A stretch of 21,224 nucleotides of DNA from Moorella sp. UBA4076. Lineage in GTDB: Bacteria > Bacillota > DSM-521 > Neomoorellales > Neomoorellaceae. Below, piece by piece: positions 1-3,882 of the stretch. A model generated the notes under the pieces. That model was not told the origin of the DNA. It saw only the letters and a program-made list of their open reading frames with translations, and did no database searches. The position numbers and the translations under genes were made by a program. Positions within the stretch are counted from its first letter, which is position 1. Every line of letters begins with the position of its first letter. The DNA lies in NCBI GenBank assembly GCA_002383405.1, contig DFYS01000155.1, forward strand, positions 1-21,224, in the 5' to 3' direction.

Positions 1-653
1 TTAGCGGTATAGTCGTAGAAGCCGGTGCCGGTATTGGAGACAATTTCAATTAACGGCAGGACCAGGGGTTCATTATTACCCAGGACGGCAGCCGTAATTT
101 CCGTACCGGATAGGAAGGCCTCCGCCATAAAACACGGGTCATATTTTAAAGCGCCGGTAATGGCAGCAGCGAGCTCTTTTTCCTCGCGGACGATAAAGGT
201 GCCGATGGTGGAACCCTGGGTGGGGGCTTTAATAACTACCGGGAAGCCAAAGTGTTTACTGATGCTGACCTCGATATCTCCCCCGGCGGCGGCATACTCT
301 TCGGCAGTCCAGCTTAAAAAGTCAGGGGTGAGGATGCCAGCGTGCTCCAGGAGCCTTTTGGTTATTATTTTATCCATGGTTATGGCGCTGGCCAGGACGC
401 CGCTGCCGGTACAGGGGATACCCAGAACCTCCAGCAGCCCCTGGACGGAACCGTCTTCGCCTGGTTTGCCGTGCAAAACGTTAAATACGACATCAGGGGC
501 AAAAGATTTAAGTTTAGCAACCACTTCTGCATCGAGATCGATTTTATTGACCTCATGCCCCAAATCTGCCAGGGCTGCAGCGACAGCGGTCCCGCTTTTG
601 ATGGAGATTTCCCTTTCACTGGAAGGGCCACCCATTAAAACGGCGATTTTCAT
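1..653 (-). CDS. ddl: D-alanine--D-alanine ligase, N-terminal part (runs off the window)
   Basis: Joins two D-alanines with ATP to make the dipeptide used for cytoplasmic peptidoglycan precursors. The visible 217 codons begin MKIAVLMGGPSSEREISIKS, the family's N-terminal glycine-rich signature. They continue through NVLHGKPGEDGSVQG and the ATP-grasp lead-in (DKIITKRLLEHAGI, PVVIKAPTQGSTIG) to YDYTA, where a family member has its conserved YDY(E/T)AK segment. The remaining C-terminal part of the ATP-grasp domain lies before base 1. The ATG at 651-653 is preceded by AAGGAGGT (665-672), which fixes the start. A sigma-A-like promoter at 909-937 would give a leader of about 250 nt, and part of that leader is complementary to the start-codon region. 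No mutation is seen in the visible part. Identification is from motifs and order; confidence is high. Confidence 0.95.
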   Translation of the reverse strand, partial: MKIAVLMGGPSSEREISIKSGTAVAAALADLGHEVNKIDLDAEVVAKLKSFAPDVVFNVLHGKPGEDGSVQGLLEVLGIPCTGSGVLASAITMDKIITKRLLEHAGILTPDFLSWTAEEYAAAGGDIEVSISKHFGFPVVIKAPTQGSTIGTFIVREEKELAAAITGALKYDPCFMAEAFLSGTEITAAVLGNNEPLVLPLIEIVSNTGTGFYDYTA

Positions 654-728
654 ATAACGCGGGTACCTCCTTAATAATGGAAGTCAGAAGCCTGGCCACC
701 ATCCCGGCGGAAACGCTATGAAAATCGC
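643..728 (-). promoter_or_regulatory. Inverted repeat able to mask the ddl start codon
   Basis: Bases 643-654 and 717-728 form a perfect 12-bp inverted repeat. In the ddl mRNA the upstream arm GCGATTTTCATA can pair with TATGAAAATCGC, which contains the start codon and codons 2-4. The ribosome binding site (665-672) lies in the 62-nt loop. The pairing is seen directly; a regulatory role is inference. Confidence 0.45.
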
Positions 729-996
729 TGCCGCCGGTAATAAGCAGCTGTCTTTTGCGGTAACACCTCAAAAGGCTGCACTACATTATAGTTATATTCG
801 CCCTGAGCTAAAAGAAACCTGCCCGGCAAACAAAGATTATATAGAACTTATTAGCGGCCTATACTTTGTAGGGCAGTCATCCCACATTGCAAACAGCCAC
901 CATTCAGGAGCATATTAAAACCCGCTCCGATTGTCAATGTGTTTAAAAGTTCACGTTTCTGGCGTGCATCTTCGGTTGATTCGGTTGAAGCGTATC
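654..996. other. Intergenic region between ddl and the tRNA-Trp promoter
   Basis: About 340 bp without a convincing gene. It holds the ddl ribosome binding site, long leader and promoter. Short open frames on the plus strand (718-918, 931-1125) lack coding character and ribosome binding sites, and the second runs into the tRNA. No conserved riboswitch consensus was recognised. Confidence 0.6.
909..937 (-). promoter_or_regulatory. Probable sigma-A promoter for ddl
   Basis: Read on the minus strand there is a perfect -35 TTGACA (932-937), a 17-bp spacer and a -10 TATGCT (909-914, 4 of 6 consensus bases). It points toward ddl and would give a leader of about 245 nt. A second TATAAT hexamer lies closer to ddl near 790 but has only a poor -35. 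Confidence 0.6.
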
Positions 997-1025
997 TTGA
1001 CGCGCCGGCAAAAAGCAGCTATAAT
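997..1025 (+). promoter_or_regulatory. Promoter of tRNA-Trp
   Basis: A -35 TTGACG (997-1002), a 17-bp spacer and a perfect -10 TATAAT (1020-1025) end 11 bases before the mature tRNA 5' end at 1037. This is a near-consensus sigma-A promoter, as expected for a stable RNA gene. Confidence 0.85.
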
Positions 1026-1036
1026 ATGCTTGCTGA

Positions 1037-1112
1037 AGGGGTGTAGCTCAACTGGTAGAGTAGCGGTCTCCAAAACCGTTGGTTGCGGGTTCGAGCCCTG
1101 CCACCCCTGCCA
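1037..1112 (+). tRNA. trnW: tRNA-Trp (anticodon CCA)
   Basis: A complete 76-nt cloverleaf. The acceptor AGGGGTG (1037-1043) pairs with CACCCCT (1102-1108). The D stem is GCTC/GAGT. The anticodon stem is GCGGT/ACCGT, with loop CTCCAAA and anticodon CCA at 1070-1072. The T loop is TTCGAGC, G1109 is the discriminator base and CCA is encoded (1110-1112). It has its own promoter and a downstream terminator. Its 3' half is duplicated perfectly at 3191-3234, marking it as the integration site of a former mobile element. By the usual mechanism the 5' half is chromosomal and the 3' half, with the terminator, was supplied by the element. Confidence 0.97.
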
Positions 1113-1113
1113 G
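1070..1113 (+). repeat. attL-like direct repeat (tRNA-Trp anticodon to 3' end)
   Basis: Forty-four bases identical to 3191-3234 at an offset of 2121. The match runs from the anticodon loop through the encoded CCA plus one G and stops at both ends (1069 T versus 3190 C; 1114 A versus 3235 G). A duplicated tRNA 3' segment is the classic footprint of tyrosine-recombinase integration. Confidence 0.88.
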
Positions 1114-1123
1114 AAAAATGAGT

Positions 1124-1168
1124 AATGGCAAGGCTTCCAGGGATGGAAGTTTTTGCCATTTTTTGTTT
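1124..1168 (+). terminator. Rho-independent terminator of tRNA-Trp
   Basis: Outer stem AATGGCAA (1124-1131) with TTGCCATT (1153-1160), inner stem CTTCC/GGAAG, then a run of T (1159-1164) and a further T tract. It starts 12 bases after the tRNA. Because it lies inside the att repeats, it probably came with the element. Confidence 0.8.
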
Positions 1169-1280
1169 TGATGGCTGGTTTGAGAAAAACTTGATAAAAA
1201 TGGTTTTGCCATACCCCCTTGCCCCACCTGTGGTCTCCTGTGGGGTATTCCCCTGACGGTAGCTGGTAGCTGGTAGCCGG

Positions 1281-1448
1281 TTAGTTTCCGGTCCCGGCTG
1301 GCAAGGTTTTACCGCTAAGGATTTCGTCAACCTTACCGGCCAGCCGTTTCCCTGTTCCGGGTACGGCGTGGGTGTAGAGGTCCATGGTGATGCCGGTTCG
1401 GCGATGGCCCAGCCTTTCGCTGGCCGCTTTGGGGTATTCTCCCTCCAT
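1281..1448 (-). pseudogene. C-terminal stump of a tyrosine recombinase (integrase)
   Basis: Fifty-five codons ending at TAA 1281-1283. The stretch YPKAASERLGHRRTGITMDL followed by YTHAVPG matches the last part of phage-type tyrosine recombinases, containing the LGH histidine and the YTH tyrosine nucleophile. The N-terminal DNA-binding region, the first catalytic arginine and the HxxR motif are absent. The homology starts abruptly at about 1436. The stump has an ATG (1446-1448) with a canonical GGAGGTG seven bases upstream (1456-1462), so a small protein could still be made, but it could not catalyse recombination. Its position beside attL fits an element-borne integrase whose gene was mostly deleted. 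Confidence 0.75.
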
Positions 1449-1490
1449 TTTGTAGCACCTCCGATTTGTACATACCTTCGCGAACATACC

Positions 1491-1529
1491 AGTGAACCTC
1501 CGTCGGGACAAGCCCGGCGGAGGTTCACT
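1491..1529. repeat. 17-bp hairpin between antitoxin-like gene and integrase stump
   Basis: Arms 1491-1507 and 1513-1529 are complementary over 17 positions, with one T/G wobble, around a five-base loop ACAAG. There is no T run on either side, so it is not a standard terminator. It overlaps the last codons of the antitoxin-like gene and sits exactly where the integrase homology is lost. It may be the scar or end of a small transposable element, or an mRNA-stabilising structure. Confidence 0.6.
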
Positions 1530-1785
1530 CACTTTGCAGATCCTCTTCGAGATCGTCTACATCGTAATTAAGTGGGATATTGTGTTCCGCCAGGAAATCT
1601 AAAAAATCCTGTTTAGACATATTAGCTAGTTCTGCCGCCTTGCCTAACGACAGGCTGCCATCGGCATAAAAGGTTGCCGCCAGCCTTTTTAAAGTCTCTA
1701 CTTTAACCATTTGCTCAGAACTCCGGCCCTTTAGAAAGAGATCTTTCGGCAACTCAAATTCAAGCCTTATGGTCTGGCCTTGCAT
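1525..1785 (-). CDS. UPF0175 family protein (antitoxin-like)
   Basis: An 86-residue protein. After a short beta-like N-terminus (TIRLEFELPKDLF) it has the family pattern LKRLAATFYADGSLSLGKAA, ELANMSKQDFLDFLAEHNIP and the tail YDVDDLEEDL. The middle is a predicted helix-turn-helix. UPF0175 proteins usually precede a DUF3368 PIN-like toxin and are regarded as its antitoxin. The ATG at 1783-1785 is chosen because AAGGAAGGTGA lies just upstream and residues beyond it do not fit the family; the frame is open further upstream. The usual toxin gene is missing: a hairpin and an integrase stump follow instead. It is therefore probably an orphan antitoxin or a stand-alone small DNA-binding protein. Function is inferred from the family only. 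Confidence 0.75.
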   Translation of the reverse strand: MQGQTIRLEFELPKDLFLKGRSSEQMVKVETLKRLAATFYADGSLSLGKAAELANMSKQDFLDFLAEHNIPLNYDVDDLEEDLQSE

Positions 1786-1918
1786 TTTTATCACCTTCCT
1801 TACCACCATTTTACCCCAGGGTTGCCAATTTATCAATATGGCCAGCCGTACCATTGCTGGACCGGCCAGGCGGCATACAATCCAAACCAGAATTTCATCC
1901 GCCGGGGCTACCTGCGGG

Positions 1919-2071
1919 TTAGTAATTGGCTTCGCCTACCACAAAGACGACGCTTTTGACCAGGTCGGTCCCCTAGTAGACGTCTACCTGCGTCTTTTCG
2001 GCCAGCGCCGGCAGGGCCAGGGCGGAGAGCGTCGCGGCCAGGGTCGCGAAAATGGATAGCTTCTTGAACAT
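1919..2071 (-). pseudogene. Broken secreted copper-amine-oxidase-domain protein, N-terminal fragment
   Basis: Starting at ATG 2069-2071, behind a G-rich ribosome binding site, the frame encodes a signal peptide (MFKKLSIFATLAATLSALAL, then PALA) and TQVDVY. It meets TAG at 1973-1975, continues GTDLVKSVVFVVGEANY, and meets TAA at 1919-1921. The pattern is the start of the copper amine oxidase N-terminal-like domain common in secreted proteins of thermophilic Firmicutes. The TAG sits where a leucine-type codon would fit, so one base change could explain it; the rest of the domain is missing. At most a 32-residue peptide could be made. The family assignment is from memory of this signature. Confidence 0.6.
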
Positions 2072-2094
2072 GGAAATCATCCCCCTCTAATTAG

Positions 2095-2196
2095 TTAGAT
2101 GTATTTGGGGGCATATTTGTTCCCGTGCCATACCTCTTTTCCTGCTTTCCCGCAAAAAAAATCTTCCTCTTCTTCCGGCGTCAGGATTGCTTCCAA
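2095..2196 (-). CDS. Possible 33-residue acidic small protein
   Basis: A frame starting TTG (2194-2196), eight bases after a run of seven G, encodes EAILTPEEEEDFF followed by CGKAGKEVWHGNKYAPKYI and ends at TAA 2095-2097. The charged, low-complexity start followed by a basic, aromatic tail looks protein-like, and it sits directly before the broken secreted-protein gene. The family is not recognised. The start is uncertain (GTG 2203-2205 is also in frame) and it may not be real. Confidence 0.3.
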   Translation of the reverse strand: MEAILTPEEEEDFFCGKAGKEVWHGNKYAPKYI

Positions 2197-2214
2197 GCAT
2201 ATCACCCCCCCATA

Positions 2215-2243
2215 AATAAGAAAATCCGGCTTGAAGCCGGATT
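2215..2243 (-). terminator. Terminator after the coiled-coil gene
   Basis: Inverted repeat AATCCGGCTT (2223-2232) / AAGCCGGATT (2234-2243), followed on the minus strand by a T-rich tract (TTTTCTTATTT). It lies just past the stop codon of the coiled-coil gene. Confidence 0.65.
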
Positions 2244-2245
2244 GC

Positions 2246-2680
2246 TTACCGTAAAGAGATAATGGCAACTACGATAGCTGCCGTACCTATTAACATCCCA
2301 AAGAATATGCTTCTTGCCCACCAGACGGCGCTGTCCAACTTGCCATCTAGGTGCCTGAAATCTTCTCTTGTTTCCTGGCGCAACCCGCCTATTTGGCTGT
2401 CTATCTTGCTGTCAAGGCGGCCTATTTCCTGGCGCAACCCGCCTATTTCCTGGCGCAAACTACCAACCTGGCTGTCTATCTTGCTGTCAAGGCGGCCTAT
2501 TTCCTCCTTCACTTCCTGGCGCAGGCCGCCTATATCTTGCTTAATCCCTCCAAGGTCGGCCTTTATGTCGGCCATCCTTTCGGCCAGCAGGTAAGAACCA
2601 GTGAGCTTCAGGTTTCCTTCACGACCGGCCGCTGCTTCCTTGCGACCGTATTCCAGTTCCTTTTTGATTTCTTCCGGCAT
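2246..2680 (-). CDS. Coiled-coil protein with C-terminal membrane anchor
   Basis: About 144 residues. The N-terminus (MPEEIKKELEYGRKEAAAGR) is charged. The middle is a long predicted coiled coil containing near-identical units such as IGRLDSKIDSQVGSLRQE and IGRLDSKIDSQIGGLRQE, with extra GLRQEIG units between them. The C-terminus has one hydrophobic helix (SIFFGMLIGTAAIVVAIISL). It is probably an oligomeric rod anchored in the membrane. Similar small coiled-coil/TM proteins occur in phages and mobile elements, but no specific function is recognised. The ATG at 2678-2680 has GAGG eight bases upstream; a GTG at 2687-2689 is also possible. It is the last gene of a compact minus-strand run whose upstream genes overlap it. 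The repeats are also visible in the DNA. Confidence 0.65.
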   Translation of the reverse strand: MPEEIKKELEYGRKEAAAGREGNLKLTGSYLLAERMADIKADLGGIKQDIGGLRQEVKEEIGRLDSKIDSQVGSLRQEIGGLRQEIGRLDSKIDSQIGGLRQETREDFRHLDGKLDSAVWWARSIFFGMLIGTAAIVVAIISLR

Positions 2681-2781
2681 CGCCGCCACCTCGTTTCCCC
2701 CTCCCTTATGCCGATTCTTTTAACGCCAGATACGATATCAGGATATTTTTTTGTCACGGCAAAGAGTTCATGATAATCCAT
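2608..2781 (-). CDS. Small protein, possibly truncated partner of a toxin-antitoxin-like pair
   Basis: Fifty-seven codons from ATG 2779-2781, which overlaps the stop region of the upstream gene by 14 bases, a coupling typical of toxin-antitoxin operons. The first 29 residues (MDYHELFAVTKKYPDIVSGV then KRIGIREGE) look like a real folded-domain start. The rest (TRWRRCRKKSKRN...) is basic, low-quality sequence that overlaps the coiled-coil gene in another frame. The N-terminus loosely recalls DUF6516/TumE-like toxins, but this is a guess. The simplest reading is a gene cut off by rearrangement, its tail now read out of frame through its neighbour. Confidence 0.4.
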   Translation of the reverse strand: MDYHELFAVTKKYPDIVSGVKRIGIREGETRWRRCRKKSKRNWNTVARKQRPVVKET

Positions 2782-3076
2782 CGTCCTCACCCATCTCAAT
2801 TTCTTGTACAATGTCATGTAGTTTTACATTATGCTTAAACAGCTGTTCCCAGAGGATAACATCTTCCCAGGCAGGATGCCCAGGGACCTCTCCTTTTTTG
2901 ATTTTATCCTCAAGCTCAAGATACCCGGTTACGCCATGTTTCTCTGTTAAGCTCTGTATTATTTTATTGTTTTCCTCTATTTTGGCCATCAAAAAGCTTT
3001 TCAGGCTTTCCTTGAAGATCAGGTCCTTCGGCATTCCAAGGACTGTTTCTGCTTCCCTGACGACATTGTTTAACAT
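2768..3076 (-). CDS. Small helical protein, antitoxin-like, family unnamed
   Basis: A 102-residue, mostly helical acidic protein: MLNNVVREAETVLGMPKDLI, KSFLMAKIEENNKIIQSL, EKHGVTGYLELEDKIKKG, then HPAWEDVILWEQLF. Proteins with this layout (helix, K-Y/H-G turn, E-rich segment, HP-WED--xWE) are, from memory, frequently paired with small toxin-like genes in archaea and Firmicutes. The ATG at 3074-3076 has AGGGGTGA six bases upstream. The next gene starts inside its last codons. A good promoter lies at 3096-3124, so this is the first gene of a three-gene transcript. The antitoxin role is inference from layout. Confidence 0.55.
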   Translation of the reverse strand: MLNNVVREAETVLGMPKDLIFKESLKSFLMAKIEENNKIIQSLTEKHGVTGYLELEDKIKKGEVPGHPAWEDVILWEQLFKHNVKLHDIVQEIEMGEDDGLS

Positions 3077-3095
3077 GGCAATCACCCCTGGCTAT

Positions 3096-3124
3096 ATTAT
3101 ACCCTACTGGCAGGCAGCGGTAAA
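3096..3124 (-). promoter_or_regulatory. Promoter of the minus-strand small-gene operon
   Basis: On the minus strand: -35 TTTACC (3119-3124), a 17-bp spacer and a perfect -10 TATAAT (3096-3101), ending about 20 bases before the ATG at 3076. A 7-bp inverted repeat AGGTTGC/GCAACCT (3149-3155, 3163-3169) lies upstream, between the promoter and the attR-like repeat. Confidence 0.6.
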
Positions 3125-3190
3125 GCTCGCGGTATTTATCGGGTTCAGAGGTTGCATATGAGGCAACCTGGAAAGGGAAAAAGCCGTCCC

Positions 3191-3234
3191 CCAAAACCGT
3201 TGGTTGCGGGTTCGAGCCCTGCCACCCCTGCCAG
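3191..3234 (+). repeat. attR-like direct repeat: displaced tRNA-Trp 3' half
   Basis: Identical over 44 bases to 1070-1113. The preceding bases do not complete a cloverleaf, so this is not a functional tRNA. It marks the distal end of the inserted element and is presumably the original chromosomal 3' end of tRNA-Trp. Confidence 0.88.
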
Positions 3235-3242
3235 GAAGAATT

Positions 3243-3278
3243 AAGGAGCCACAAGGGTTTGTGGCTCCTTTACTTTTT
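3243..3278 (+). terminator. Terminator behind the displaced tRNA-Trp end
   Basis: A 12-bp perfect stem AAGGAGCCACAA (3243-3254) / TTGTGGCTCCTT (3259-3270) with a 4-base loop, followed by TTACTTTTT. Probably the ancestral terminator of tRNA-Trp, stranded here by the insertion. Confidence 0.75.
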
Positions 3279-3368
3279 GCTAAACCATGCGCCCGTGCTT
3301 TTTGGGGACAATTTGGGACAGCTTCTTTCTCCCCGGTTCACTTTGAGTGGAGGAGAGGGGGTTATGCT

Positions 3369-3761
3369 TCAGCGGTCACCAATATGCTTTTTTAGTCCTT
3401 CTTGCAGAATGGCTGAGAAGTTTAATTTATGAGCTTCTGCTTTTTCGTTGAGCCAGGCGGGGATAGTTACCGTCTTTTTAACTGCTTTTGAATTTTTACG
3501 GCGACGGTAAGCCGACATATCAACATCTACCATCGTTACAAACTGACCGGGATCTAAGGGTATATCATTTAGGGCTGTGGGTTTGGGAATTTCTTCACCC
3601 TCGTCCATTAGATAGTCAAGCCACATTGCCAGGGCGTCGCGGGCCATGTAGATAGCATTGGCCATATCGCTGCCCTGGCTATTTGTGCCTGGTAAGTCCG
3701 GAAAACGAATAGCGTATCCATTTTGTGAGGGCGTGAAGATCGCGGGAAAAACGTAAACCAT
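3369..3761 (-). CDS. hicB: HicB-type antitoxin (no adjacent hicA)
   Basis: A 130-residue protein. Residues 1-60 form the partial RNase-H-like HicB domain (YVFPAIFTPSQNGYAIRFPD, LPGTNSQG, ANAIYMARDALAMWLDYLMD, then EEIPKP). The C-terminus (KAVKKTVTIPAWLNEKAEA, NFSAILQEGLKKHIG) is a ribbon-helix-helix DNA-binding segment. HicB neutralises the mRNA-cleaving toxin HicA and represses the operon. The ATG at 3759-3761 follows AAGGTGA. No hicA is found: upstream are only about 120 bases before the EF-G gene's terminator, and downstream is the att scar. It is either an orphan antitoxin or works alone as a regulator. Inverted and direct repeats just upstream (3781-3826) may be its operator. Confidence 0.85.
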   Translation of the reverse strand: MVYVFPAIFTPSQNGYAIRFPDLPGTNSQGSDMANAIYMARDALAMWLDYLMDEGEEIPKPTALNDIPLDPGQFVTMVDVDMSAYRRRKNSKAVKKTVTIPAWLNEKAEAHKLNFSAILQEGLKKHIGDR

Positions 3762-3780
3762 AGTCTCACCTTCTCATAGG

Positions 3781-3826
3781 GATGGGCTGATAAACATGCG
3801 ATAAACGATGGGCTCATGGTGCCCAT
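3781..3826 (-). promoter_or_regulatory. Candidate hicB operator repeats
   Basis: An inverted repeat ATGGGC (3808-3813) / GCCCAT (3821-3826), plus two direct copies of GATGGGCT (3781-3788, 3807-3814) and two of ATAAAC (3790-3795, 3801-3806) spaced by one helical turn. They lie 20-65 bases upstream of the hicB start. Ribbon-helix-helix repressors bind such paired repeats; the binding itself is inferred. Confidence 0.35.
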
Positions 3827-3842
3827 ATAGAACCGAACGCCA

Positions 3843-3872
3843 GGGTAAAGCCCCCTCGGATTGAGGGGGCTT
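3843..3872 (-). terminator. Terminator of the EF-G paralogue
   Basis: A 10-bp perfect stem AAGCCCCCTC (3848-3857) / GAGGGGGCTT (3863-3872) with loop GGATT, followed on the minus strand by TTTACCC. It begins about ten bases after the EF-G stop codon. Confidence 0.75.
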
Positions 3873-3882
3873 CTTCATATCC

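Larger units (their letters stand above)
1113..3190. mobile_element. Remnant integrative element inserted in tRNA-Trp
   Basis: A 2.1 kb segment lies between two perfect 44-bp copies of the tRNA-Trp 3' half. Next to the left copy is the C-terminal stump of a tyrosine integrase. The rest holds small accessory genes, all on the minus strand: UPF0175-type antitoxin, broken secreted protein, coiled-coil membrane protein, and a pair resembling a toxin-antitoxin operon. No capsid, replication or conjugation genes remain. The seen facts are the repeats and the stump; decay of a larger prophage or integrative plasmid is the inference. Without a complete recombinase it should be immobile unless helped in trans. 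Confidence 0.75.

Noticed and set aside
1019..1528. A 169-codon minus-strand frame across the tRNA-Trp and integrase stump
   Set aside because: It reads through the tRNA in the antisense direction and overlaps the integrase stump in a different frame; composition is Pro/Arg/Gly-rich shadow sequence.
2964..3254. Minus-strand frame containing GWQGSNPQPTVL over the displaced tRNA end
   Set aside because: This peptide is the antisense reading of tRNA sequence, a common annotation artefact.
3280..3365. Possible second integrase C-terminus on the minus strand just beyond the attR-like repeat (reads KEAVPNCPQKA or KKLSQIVPKKHG)
   Set aside because: Such tails occur in some integrases, but there is no catalytic motif upstream and no third copy of the att repeat, so a second element cannot be supported.
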